In this document: positions 10,272 through 20,560 of the stretch, one piece after another | How positions within the stretch are numbered: the stretch's first letter is position 1 | Layout of the letters: the number at the start of each line of letters is the position of its first letter | Origin: Albula goreensis | Lineage: Eukaryota > Chordata > Actinopteri > Albuliformes > Albulidae | Reading direction: 5' to 3' | Assembly: GCA_022829145.1 (NCBI GenBank) | Contig: CM040761.1 | Location: 994,768-1,058,767, forward strand | Length of the DNA: 64,000 nucleotides | Notes under the pieces: generated by a model | The model's database searches: none | What the model saw: the letters and a program-made list of their open reading frames with translations, nothing else | Told to the model about the DNA's origin: nothing | Program-made: the position numbers and the translations under genes

Positions 10272-13200
10272 GTATTTGGCTATTTGGCTTAGTGCTGTTT
10301 GCAGATTTAATTAAATCATCTCTGACAGACAATCACATATGTGCTGCTGGACAATATGTAATAATTTTTATGGACTTTTCAGGGCTAAGCCAGTTATAAG
10401 TATTAAGAAGACTGTTGAAATCACACCAAAGGAGATTGACCTGACCAAGAAAACCTGTGATGACAGTATATGGTAATGCATATTAATCATATTAATACAT
10501 ATGGGTACTCTATAACACAATTCATATTATTCTCATTAAAAGACATTTTTAAAATAAAATCATATTTAAGACTTTTTAAAATTAGGTGCAGTACTTTCAA
10601 GCCAGTAATCCCAGCTCATGTATTTGTATGTAGCTTTATATATGGCTTCACTGTCATTCCAGATGTCATAATTTCCTTTTTTTTTTTTTATTTCTCACAG
10701 TGTGACAGTGAAAGCATGCTTTTCCTACACTGCAAACCCCAAGTCATACAGCCCCAAACTGAGTAAGTGAATAACCTCTTTCTTCAAAGTTGCTAGTTGG
10801 CCAGTTTTGGAGCGAAGGGCTAACTTTGTACTGATGTTTCCTGCAAGCATTGGCCTATTCGTTTGAGGCAGAGTCTGAAAGAAGGAAGCAAGGCCTGCCC
10901 TCCAGAGTCACTTTCTTGCAAAAGTCAAGCACAGACCAGGACTTCCAGTCCCGTGGAACCTTGGAGCTTCGTGGACAGAACAAAGAGAAATGCATCGAGA
11001 CCAGGCTCAAGCTGCAGGTACAGCACTCCTTACTCAGCCTCAAGCTGCAGGTACAGCACACCTTACTCAGGTCTTAGTCAGGCTCAAGCTGCAGGTACAG
11101 CACACCTTATTCAGGTCTTACTCAGGCTCAAGCTGCAGGTACAGCACACCTTATTCAGGTCTTACTCAGGCTCAAGCTGCAAGTACAGCACACCTTACTC
11201 AGGTCTTACTCAGGCTCAAGCTGCAGGTACAGCACACCTTACTCAGGTCTTACTCAGGCTCAAGCTGCAGGTACAGCACACCTTATTCAGGTCTTACTCA
11301 GGCTCAAGCTGCAAGTACAGCACACCTTACTCAGGTCTTACTCAGGCTCAAGCTGCAGGTACAGCACACCTTACTCAGGTCTTACTCAGGCTCAAGCTGC
11401 AGGTACAGCACACCTTACTCAGGTCTTACTCAGGCTCAAGCTGCAGGTACAGCACTCCTTACTCAGGTCTTACTCAGGCTCAAGCTGCAAGTACAGCACA
11501 CCTTACTCAGGTCTTACTCAGGCTCAAGCTGCAAGTACAGCACACCTTACTCAGACTGGATGCTTACTCAGGAAGAAACCACATTGAACTGGAGGTGCCA
11601 TTCTGTGTGTTTCTGTTTATTCCCTGCTCTCTTAAGGGCAATATCAAGGATAAGTTGCGGGGTATCCCCATTGAAGTGTCGGTGGACATCCAGAATGCCA
11701 GGCGCAGAAGAAGACAGAGCTCCCTGCCCCAGTTGCCCCCGTTCTCAATTCTGGCCAGGACACCAAGACCACAGCTGAGGTAACCATGCCAGACAGACCA
11801 CAAAATAAAAACTCTCATTTGATTACAAGAACCACTGCAGAATATCCTATCCTCCTTATCCACATACTGCTTTGTGATGCTGTGTATTCCCACTACCATT
11901 GAGCCATCCTATAATGCAGTGGGTTTCTGAACTGTTCCAGATCAGCTTTTTGAAGGAAGGCTGTGGGAGTGACAACATCTGCCAGAGTAACCTTGAGCTG
12001 AAGTACAAATTCTGCTCCAGAGAACCCGGCTTGGACAGCTTTAAACCACTGCCTATGTAAGTTCTGGGAAAATATGTTACTCACTGAAAACAATTCTGAG
12101 CAGCATTTTAAGCTAAATTTGGCTCAGTTACAATCGTAGATATTGACTTCTGGAAATATTCGTGGGATGTTTTGTCTTACAGGCAGAGCGGGGTCCCAGA
12201 GATCTCACTTAGTGACCAGAAGGATATTGCTCTGGAAATTACGGTGACCAACAAGGGTGGGGATGACGCCCATGAAGCCAGGATGGTCGGGCTGATCCCC
12301 AGTGACCTCTCATATTCTGCCTTCCGTGCACCCCAGAGCTCTGTGAGTCACTGCATCATCCATTCACCCCTTCACCCCACTGCATCATGCATTCAACCTT
12401 TCACCCTACTGCATCACTCATTCATCCCACTAAATCACACATTTGCCCCTTCACCCTGTTGCATTACACATTTAGTACTTCACCCCACCGCATCACACAT
12501 TCACCCCTTCATCCCATTGCGTCGGCCACTTCTCCGCTCTCCCAAGCAGTCCTCTGGCTGACTTTCTGGTCTCCCTTTTGCGTTACCAGGTCATTTGTGC
12601 AGCCAATACCAATGGATCAGAGGTTGACTGTGAGGTGGGGAATCCACTCAAAAGAGACTCTTCGGTAAGACCTGGACTTACACCCCGATCTGATGTTATC
12701 TCCCTCAGTTTATTTTTACATCAGAAAAAATAAAATACAATTTTCCATTTTCAGGTTACCTTCTACATAATTTTGAGTACTTCTGACATTTCTCTGAACA
12801 CAAGAGAAGTTGAAGTTGACCTTCAGCTTGAAACGTAAGTAGTTCAGTTAGAGTTCACTACTGGCCATGGCGCACCTTGCGCCTTGTTAAGTGCATAAAG
12901 TGATGTAATTGAAGATGACATCTTTAAGCAGTTAAAGAGAATAATGTTGTGTCAAAGTATCCCAGCACAGTTGCCTTCTCTTGCAGGACGAGTGAGCAGA
13001 AGAATCTGGGCCCAGTGAAAGCCAAAGCCAAAGTGGTGATACAGCTGCTGCTGTCAGTCAGTGGGTGAGTATATTTCTGCATTCCAGCTCATTCCCAAGT
13101 CAAGCAGCCTCAACATAAAGACAGGAAGGTCTGGAGGAAAACAAACTGAAATGGAGAGTTCACACATTGCAAACTGAACTAGAGTGAATCTGAGATGTGT

Positions 13201-16200
13201 TCGCAATCTGAGATGAATCTGTTGATCATGCATTGGCCTGGAAATCTGAATGTGTTCTAAAACTGACCTGGAGTGAATCTGAGATGTGTTCACACATTGC
13301 AAACTGAACTGGAGTGAATCTGAGATGTGTTCACACAAAGCAAACTGGAGTGAATCTGAAATGTGTTCAAATAACCTGTAATAATAGTGATTTCAGCTTC
13401 CATGCACTAATGCCTGGAATTTGTGATTATTCTGATATGTTACTAAGAAGATAAGTTAAAAAATCTGATTTAGATAACGATGATTATGAGGAGTGGCTCC
13501 CTGTCAAATAACCGGCAGAAACAGGTTTAGCTAAGCAAATTCTAAACTCTTCATTAATCTCATAATGGTAAAAGTTATTCAACTTCGTGAATGGTTTGAA
13601 AGCTGGATAGCCAGCTGTTTTTTTTTTTTTTTTTTTCTGAAAAACAAGTTTTGTAGTGGGCTACAATTCAAGACAACTTGTTAGCTGTCTTGTACTTCTT
13701 TGTAGAACTGACCTACATAGCACCTACTGGGGCTATACTGCTACACCTGTGCATACAGTATTTTATTGAGAAGTAATTTTTTTACACAGAATCCAGGAGA
13801 TGCAGAACATTCACAAATGTTTGTTCATTAAAATGATGTCTTGTAACCGTTTAAACACTACAAATCACAATAGCCAGCTGTTTTGTGTGTGTTGTTCATA
13901 TTGCATGTGAGTCTGGTGGCCAGCCGCTTTGTATGTGAAGGCACAAATCATATACAGACATGTTTAATGAGCTACTGACTGACTTCTTTTGTGCTTGCAG
14001 TAGTGTTTACATACACAGAACAGAGCTGGTGGTTCTGGGATACTCTGCTGTTAAATGCAGTCTTAAGGTTGACCCACTGGAATTAAAAGTGATTTTGTCC
14101 CACTGACTATGTCCTGACTCAAAATAATTTCTATTGAAGATGGCCAAACCAATATCTCTAGACTGCCAGAGTTTTTCATCTGGATCCAGACTAAGGAAAA
14201 TGTCCTTGATCCACAGATTAGGTAGTTGGGTGCCCTCATTTGTAGGTAATGAAATATTCTAATGTGAGTGATTCCCGGATGGGAAGATTTTGAAAGTAGT
14301 GTAGAATCTGCCCTGCATTACTGTATTTTCCTAAAGCATATTAAGTCTGGGGTTTGTCCCTTGACCCTTCTTGTGTTTGTGTTCTTTGGTGCTGAACAGG
14401 GTGGCGAGGCCATCGCAGGTATACTTTGGAGGAACGGTGAAAGGGGAGAGTGTCACAAAGACTGAAGACGAGGTTGGCAGTCTCATCGAATATGAATTCA
14501 GGGTAAGAAATGTTTCAATGCTCCTTGTCTATCAGCATGCTATACAATGCTTTTTTTGTAGGGATTTATCTCTGGCTACTGATAGACCGGGCTGAACAAA
14601 TCATACATGTGTATGGATGTTTGTGGTAGCCTGTACAGCAAGCAATAACTATCAATGTAAATACCATAGACTGGCAATATGAACAGGGAAGGCATGCCAA
14701 CTGAAATCACAAGTAACCAAACTATTTTCACTGTCCTCAATGACACATATCCAGAAAAGTTTGATTTTGTTCTGTCATCCATTACTCACAGTCATTTGAG
14801 TATTGAAGATGCTAATCAAATGTGCTAATCACATTGCAGCAGGTACCACTAGAATGACAGCCTATGCCAGATGTATGGTGGCTCTGTGTCAATGTTGCAT
14901 GTTGATCGAGGCCTCTTCTCAAGCTAGTTTTTCTGAAAAGATGCTGTTGCATTAGCAAATAGCTGAAAGAAGCAACTAAGACAACCTGCAATAATAACTT
15001 ACCTCTACTCTCTTAAGACCGTCTTATTATTAAATGTCCACCGGTGACTGGTTAAAAACATATGGTCGAAATATATATTAATTTCATTCACATTTGTGAC
15101 TGTTTTTGTCACAGTTGTGTCATGCTCTAGAAAATTTTAAATTATATAAATTTGCTCTCCATAGTGTATACTTAAGGCTTTCATACACTCGTTTTCATTT
15201 GTTTGTTAATTAGAGCTTGTTAGAATTCATGTTAAATTCCGTTTGGTCCTCTCATACACAGAGAGATAATGCCACATCATACTCTGCCATTGGGTATCAC
15301 CTTTGTTTCAGTCATGGTCAATCATTTTAGCCATGGTAACAGATTTTTAGCTTGTTAACAGATATTATTTAAAATTGCCAACTAGCTAGTAATATCAGTG
15401 TTAAGCGAACAGGTTGAAAAGTTGTTACTTATCATGCTGTTTACTAATTTAAAACAAGCTGTACATCTGTCTCTTATCCTACTTGTGGTCTTGATAAACT
15501 ACTCAGAACAGATGTGCGAGGTGGATCTTTTCCCTGTTGTATGTCTGACATGATTATCTTATATTCTTACTTAATGACTGACTTGAGATGTTACTTACTG
15601 AACCTGTGCTGCTTTAGCTGTGCAGTTACCTTTGCTGTATGTACTGGATTTGCACTGCTCAGATTAGCCTGTGGTCTCTCTGTGCTCACTGCTCAGATTA
15701 ACCTGTGGAGTCTGTGCTCACTGCTCAGATTAACCTGTGGACTCTGTGTCACTGCTCAAAATAAGCTGTGGACTCTGTGCATTAACCTAACTCTCTGTGC
15801 TCACTGCTCAGATTAACCTGTGGTCTCTCTGTGCTCACTGCTCAGATTAACCTGTGAACTCTCTGTGCTCACTGCTCAGATTAACCTGTGGTCTCTCTGT
15901 GCTCACTGCTCAGATTAACCTGTGGTCTCTGTGCTCACTGCTCAGATTAACCTGTGGACTCTGTGCTCACTGCTCAAAATAACCTGTGGACTCTGTGCTC
16001 ACTGTTTAGATTAACTTGTGGACTCTGTGCTCACTGCTCAGATTAACCTGTGGACTCTGTGTGCTCACTACTCAGATTAACCTGTGAACTCTCTGTGCTC
16101 ACTGCTCAGATTAACCTGTGGACTCTGTGTGCTCACTACTCAGATTAACCTGTGAACTCTGTGTTCTCTGCTCAGATTAACCTGTGGACTCTGTGCTCTC

Positions 16201-19200
16201 TGCTTAGATAATCAATTTGGGAAAATCCCTGAAATCATTTGGAACAGCGTCTCTGATCATCCAGTGGCCCGAAGTGGTCATGAGTGGGAAATGGCTCCTG
16301 TACCTGGTGAAGATCAGCACCAATGGACTGGATAAAATACAGTGCACCCCGCAAGAACATATCAACAATTTAAAGCTGAAGGTGAATCTTAACTTCATGT
16401 GTGAGTGCTTACAGCCAGTGAGGGGGGTGAGAGCAAGCACAGGCATCTGTGACACTACAGTCCGGTGATTATTAAAACATGTTCCTTTAGAACAGCCTTA
16501 CATCTGATTCTCTCAGAAACTGACTGTTCCTTACCACACTGCTTTCAGGAGTCTACATCACGAACAAAACGTGAGGTAGGAGAGAGAACATCTGCAGCCA
16601 ATGGAAAAATCTCCCCACTTCGTGACCAAAGAAAATTCGCAACTCTGGTACGTGAGTTTGTGAGTCTACTCTGCAAATTCATGCATTCATCCTCAAAACA
16701 GAGTCTTTTCAGCAGTAATGGCCAAGTAATCTAAGAGTTGTGTGTCCTTGTCCCTACAGGCGTGTGATGGTGGGGCGAAATGTGTGGAAATCAAGTGCCC
16801 CCTGCAGGGCTTAGACAGTAATGCAGTAATCAGTCTGAGAGCTCGGCTATGGAATTCAACATTCATTGAGGTTAGTGACTTTGAAACATGTTACAGCATT
16901 GTTGGGCTTTGAGAAAATATATTTGCATGTAGCTGTTTTTCTTTTTAATCTCAAAATGTCACCTTAATTATCATTGAAAGTGCTTGATATTTTTTCAAGA
17001 GAAGTATCATTTGCATGTACATATCATTTGTATTTTTTGCAAATGACCCGCTTACTTGAAATGAAGGGTTAAGTCTCTTTGGTTTCACACAGGATTATTC
17101 AACGATGAATTACGTTGACATTATTGTGAAAGCTTCACTCCGCCTGGATGGCACACCAAAGAACATCGCTCTGAAAAATGCTGAATCTAAGGTAAGCAGC
17201 TAAACAGGTCTGTACGCTGTGGAAAAGCTGCTGTTGTATACAATATATATATGTAATAACAGTCATAAGTAACCAGTTTTAAGTATATTGACAGACATAC
17301 ATTGGTACCTCTCTGGTACCACAAATTATATTAAAATATAAACTAGGAATATTCATCAATATATGCTGCCGCTTAATTGCTTCCCTGGTTTCTAGTAGGT
17401 TTGTTTTCTCTTCTTTCAAGAATAAAGGCTGCTGTTGAAATAGACTTTCAGTCATTGTGCAAACACGTTTAGAGTTTACGTTTTGGAGATATGAACTTCA
17501 TGCATAAATGTGCATGAAGAACTTTACATTTAGCTGTCAGGTTCTGAATTACAAGTTCTGAATTCTGTGTATGTCTTCCTCTATTGCCTTAACTGATTTT
17601 AAACTGCTGATTAGACCACTGTGTTTTGTATTATCTGCAACTTAAACTATTTTGCTATGGAAAATTAATTATCAGATTATATTAAACATCAGTTTTATAA
17701 ATCATCTATATAAAACTTTAAGTTTCATTAATAAGGCCCCAAATCATTGACAGTAAACCATTCCTTGAAAATAACGATGAGGTCTGAAGCTAAGCAGATG
17801 GTAATCAGCCAAACTTGCACTGTGTTATAATATGCAGTAATTCTACATTTTATGTATTTTAATTGAGGGAATTATCTTAATTTAAGATTATAATCAATCT
17901 TGAAGGAACTGTTCCAGAGGACAAGCTTTATAACCAACTTGCTGTAGTAAACACAGCTGTATTTGTAATGTCTTTCACATTTCTGAGCAGATGGGTGTAA
18001 GCTTTATAGCTAGTGGTCACTGCTATTGGCCAGAGGCAGTGATGGGCGGGGTTGAAGGTGCTGAGGTGTGAGCACTGTTCTCCGGGTGCTTTTGCCATTC
18101 TCAGGTGCGGGTCACGGTGTTCCCTGAGAAGTCAGCAGCTCAGTATAGCGGGGTGCCCTGGTGGATCATCCTGGTGGCCATTTTGGCTGGCATTTTGATG
18201 CTGGCTCTGCTCGTCCTCCTGCTCTGGAAGGTAAGCCGGTCTGCACCCAAACTCTGAATCCCTGTGAAATGTGAAAATGTGGCCTGATCTATTCAAGTAT
18301 TATTAAATTTCAGGCTTCATATTTACATCTTATTGTTACTGCACTCATAGATAGATTTTTAAATGTAACTTTTTATAACAGTTTAAATGCAACAGTCCAG
18401 CACGTGTTTCAGCTGTTGCCTTTTCTCAGCTCATGCGGGATAATGATAAATTCATAAAGTTCATTCATGGGGCTCAGCTCTTGATCAGTACACATTCTCT
18501 GCTGTGGGTTCACACATATGCAGAGGGCCTCTACCAATTTGACACATCTGAATCCGAAAATGAAATTATTTTCTGATCAAATATTCTGGTTAAAGTAAGC
18601 CTAATGAAAGGAACTCTGCTGTGAAACAACCTAACAGTTCAGCTTTTCCTGAAAAAGTAAGAAACCCATCACTTATATTTCATCCATATGTAGTGCAAGA
18701 GCAGATTGTCATGACATGCTTCATTTTAAAATGAGCCCATAAACAAGACTGTCTGGGCAAGACCCCTTTATCCACACATGCTGAGGAAGAAGAGCTGAAT
18801 CATTTGTGTATCAAACTGGTGGATTTAAACACTTTAAAATATTTGAACTCAACTATTAACTTGTGTGTCTGTATTCATTCTCAGAAACCCCTTCATTCGT
18901 GTAAACATGCTGTATAAAGACAACTATTTTTGAGTTTTTGCAGTTGTTGGACGGTAAAAAGATGAGCCTGTTCGCAATGACCCAACGCCTTCCTTCCTTT
19001 TAGTGCGGTTTCTTCAAGAGAGACAAAAAAAACAAGTATGATGCTGCATATCACAAGGCTGAGATCCATGTGCAACCATCTGACAAAGAGAGGCTCACCA
19101 CTGACGCGTAGTTCCCGAGCCCCACCCCTGACCCGCCCTCTGCGCTTGGGTAACTCCCTCAGAGACCGCGGTCCTCTGGTCCTTGTCAGCTTCAGCGTGG

Positions 19201-19846
19201 GCTGGGGTGGCACAGACACTAACGCCAACCCGCCTCAAGGGGGCGCCTTTCTTGCACTGCCTTGCTGGGGAAGGGAAGGCCTGGCTCTGGGTTTAATCGC
19301 ATGCCCACAGAAGGCCCGGGTTTGATTTCCGGCCTTATGTGTGTTTCTGAAAATGTGTGAGCAGTAAAAAGGGTGATGAACGTTGCAGCTGCCTGTGCCT
19401 GGTACATGATAGGCTGGAGTGGGTTCCCTGTGTTTCCCATGTTTCTGCGAACTCTTTGTCTTTCCAGGCTGCTGCTTTGAATAGCTGTGTATTTTGTGTG
19501 GAATGCTTTTCACTCAATGTCAAGCATGCTTTCACACAGACACTGTCCTCAAGCCACTCTGCGTGAGCTCTCTCACATTTCTGCATCTTCAATGTGCTAA
19601 GCCAGCTGTCAAGGTATCTCAGGCATTGGATGGAATAATTGATAACATAATAATTATGCTGTGTTTTGTTTTTCCCTTCAGTGTGGATTTTTCAAGCGTT
19701 CCAAATACGATGCCAGCGTTCCAAAATACCATGCTGTACGAATAAAAAAAGAGGAGCGCCAGTTTAAGGACGGAAAAGCCAAACTCGACACCCTTGAGAA
19801 AAAGCAATGGATGACCACATGGAGTGAGAATGAGAGTTACTCTTGA
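6161..19846 (+). CDS. itga6: Integrin alpha-6, 5'-incomplete, 24 constant exons plus two alternative tails
   Basis: Alpha subunit of the laminin receptors alpha6-beta1 and alpha6-beta4, a type I plasma-membrane protein. Constant exons read from the sequence: 6161-6288, 6434-6513, 6610-6871, 7693-7824, 7956-8072, 8515-8728, 8932-9124, 9864-9958, 10144-10271, 10383-10472, 10701-10762, 10848-11017, 11637-11779, 11941-12056, 12183-12342, 12590-12664, 12755-12834, 12987-13064, 14400-14502, 16208-16381, 16549-16647, 16760-16870, 17093-17191, 18105-18230; then tail 6A 19004-19111 or 6B 19682-19846. Splice phases agree at every junction once one base is allowed for in two exons (8932-9124 and 11637-11779). 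Alpha-6 is chosen over alpha-3 and alpha-7 because both tails and the propeller match alpha-6 best from memory. The first exon (signal peptide and start of propeller blade 1) is upstream of the window. One donor, after 6288, is GC rather than GT. Confidence 0.96.
8932..9124 (+). other. itga6: itga6 propeller exon with apparent one-base deletion
   Basis: Entered in the phase set by the preceding exon, this exon reads WQDIAVGA and then runs into TGA within a few codons. From PQFFMKDKEIGG onward the correct protein is in the next frame, through to DINQDSYE. The break lies at the C-run 8955-8957: one more C would give GCC CCT CAG (AlaProGln) and join both halves. The length is 193 nt; the phases of the neighbouring exons require 194. 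All other parts are intact and the splice sites are good, so a consensus error or private indel is more likely than loss of the gene. Confidence 0.88.
9393..9700. repeat. Minisatellite, 44-bp unit, 7 diverged copies
   Basis: Each copy contains a version of GAAAACATTGCACTGTATTAG plus GCTTACTGTGTAGCCTTTAG. Intron between itga6 exons 8932-9124 and 9864-9958. The unit is unrelated in sequence to the 44-bp array at 11018. Confidence 0.85.
10383..17191 (+). CDS. itga6: itga6 exons for the thigh and calf (leg) domains with the furin cleavage region
   Basis: Fourteen exons encode the Ig-like thigh and the two calf beta-sandwich domains. Recognisable blocks include CFSYTAN (10701-10762), EAESERRKQGLPSRV (10848-11017), FLKEGCG (11941-12056), DQKDIALEITVTN (12183-12342), PSQVYFGGTV and EDEVGSLIEYEFR (14400-14502) and GKWLLYLVK (16208-16381). 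Exon 16549-16647 starts with ESTSRTKRE. RTKR followed by E is a furin-type site at the position where alpha-6 is cut into disulfide-linked heavy and light chains; cleavage is inferred from the family. Exon 10848-11017 needs the acceptor AG at 10846-10847, which restores frame without any indel. The introns after 11017, 12342 and before 16208 are dominated by minisatellites. Confidence 0.93.
11008..11560 (+). repeat. 44-bp minisatellite built from an itga6 exon end plus splice donor
   Basis: The motif CAAGCTGCAG|GTACAGCAC, where the bar is the real exon 3' end at 11017, recurs at 11041, 11085 and then every 44 bp to 11525: 13 occurrences including the exon's own. The first spacing is 33 bp; the rest are 44 bp. 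Nine of 13 keep CAG|GT; four (11173, 11305, 11481, 11525) read CAA|GT. Every unit thus carries a potential GT donor preceded by the last bases of the exon. The array fills most of the intron up to exon 11637. Confidence 0.95.
11637..11779 (+). other. itga6: itga6 thigh exon with a second apparent one-base deletion
   Basis: The exon follows the 44-bp repeat array and starts GNIKDKLRGIPIEVSVDIQ, continuing to RRRRRQSSLPQLPP. The expected continuation VLNSGQDTKTTAE lies one frame over and leads directly into the GTAACC donor and the next exon (ISFLKEGCG). The frame breaks at the C-run 11736-11740: six Cs instead of five would restore it. Observed length 143, expected 144 (phase 0 to phase 0). 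Confidence 0.87.
12346..12520. repeat. Degenerate minisatellite next to an itga6 splice donor
   Basis: C/T-rich repeats of about 30-34 bp containing CACTGCATCATCCATTCACC and CCTTCACCCCAC, starting within a few bases of the GTGAGT donor after exon 12183-12342. About 5 copies. Confidence 0.75.
13140..13370. repeat. Minisatellite, about 41-bp unit
   Basis: Copies share GTGAATCTGAGATGTGTTCA and CACATTGCAAACTGAACTGG, with deletions. Intron after itga6 exon 12987-13064. Confidence 0.75.
15650..16207 (+). repeat. Minisatellite of about 32-bp units ending at an itga6 splice acceptor
   Basis: About 16 copies of a unit containing CTCTGTGCTCACTGCTCAG and ATTAACCTGTGGA. The final copy, CTCTGTGCTCTCTGCTTAG (16189-16207), is the functional polypyrimidine tract and AG of exon 16208-16381. 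Each unit therefore looks like a 3' splice site. TAG at 16205-16207 is in frame with the exon, so upstream AG use in that frame would meet a stop. Confidence 0.88.
18105..18230 (+). CDS. itga6: itga6 membrane-proximal and transmembrane exon
   Basis: This 42-codon exon reads VRVTVFPEKSAAQYSGVPWW followed by a hydrophobic stretch rich in Ile, Leu, Val and Ala, and ends LLLWK. It is the single membrane-spanning helix of the alpha subunit. The donor after 18230 (GTAAGC) is phase 0, so either tail exon (6A or 6B, both starting Cys-Gly-Phe-Phe-Lys-Arg) joins in frame. Confidence 0.96.
19004..19111 (+). CDS. itga6: itga6 alternative cytoplasmic tail exon, A form
   Basis: The exon reads CGFFKRDKKNKYDAAYHKAE, then IHVQPSDKERLTTDA and TAG (19109-19111). 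GFFKR is the conserved membrane-proximal salt-bridge motif that holds alpha and beta tails together. The SDKERLT..DA ending is characteristic of the 6A isoform. Using this exon ends translation here, so 6A mRNA would carry the downstream 6B exon as 3'UTR or skip it. The acceptor is TTTTAG at 18998-19003. Confidence 0.95.
   Translation, partial: CGFFKRDKKNKYDAAYHKAEIHVQPSDKERLTTDA
19682..19846 (+). CDS. itga6: itga6 alternative cytoplasmic tail exon, B form (terminal exon)
   Basis: The exon reads CGFFKRSKYDASVPKYHAVR, then IKKEERQFKDGKAKLDTLEK, KQWMTTWSENESYS and TGA (19844-19846). PKYHAVRI and a terminal ESYS are hallmarks of the 6B tail. It lies 570 bp after the 6A exon with a CCCTTCAG acceptor. 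In vertebrates A and B are chosen cell-type specifically; both being intact here implies both isoforms can be made. Confidence 0.95.
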   Translation, partial: CGFFKRSKYDASVPKYHAVRIKKEERQFKDGKAKLDTLEKKQWMTTWSENESYS

Positions 19847-20560
19847 ATGGACTGGCTGTTGTAGTGATGTCACTGCTAGCTTCAGATGATGTAACTAAAG
19901 CCCTGTGTCCTGCTCCCTAATACCTGGGGTCTTCATTTTTCACATCCTGAGCATTTGATAGTGTATATTGACTAACAAAACATGACTTCATATATCCCTT
20001 ATAGATATTCAAAAACAAAGAATCCCTAATAACTTAAATGTTTCAATCACTCTGACATCACATAGTTTTACGAGTAGGTAGAAGGAAATGAAAGCTTCAG
20101 TTTGCAGCCTTCCTGCAGCATGTCCCATTCCTCGTCCTTTCCTTGGTGATCACAGGTATTCGGATTTGTAATTGCACTCCTGATTTTTTGTCCCGCATTT
20201 TCACTTGATCTCATGTTCTTTTTTTCATTTAATTCTTTTTTAATGCCTACTGGACTTTTTTAAAAATGTATAGGCTTGAACATTTTGTACGTTTTGTATA
20301 TATTTAAATATTCGTAGTACAATGTATATTTATTTTTTATCATAGGCTATTAATGACTCAGATCTTCATAGACCAAAGATTCTTATCTCTAAATGTGACT
20401 GTTATTGGGAGATGAGACGGAATGTTTGGTGATGTTCACGGAAAGCAGATAGCTTAGCGCTGCTTAGACGATTTAATTCAGTGCTCCTGAATGAGTGTGA
20501 AAACACTGCACATTTCATTAATCCATTTTAATGCAATCAATAAAACATGGGGTTTGTGTT
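19847..20560 (+). terminator. itga6: itga6 3'UTR with polyadenylation signal
   Basis: AT-rich sequence after the 6B stop, with long T- and A-rich stretches near 20215-20340. A canonical AATAAA is at 20539-20544 (within CAATCAATAAAACATG), followed by a T/G-rich tract (20552-20570) suited to a downstream element. Cleavage is therefore expected at about 20555-20565. Confidence 0.65.

Noticed and set aside
10848..10862. Apparent frameshift at the start of the itga6 exon EAESERRK
   Set aside because: Choosing the acceptor AG at 10846-10847 gives TLAYSFEAESERRK in frame, so no indel is needed.
10863..11783. Open frames of 262 and 306 codons over the 44-bp array
   Set aside because: They are in the wrong frame for the itga6 exons on both sides, consist of repeated noncoding units, and the true exon frame hits TAG at 11075-11077.
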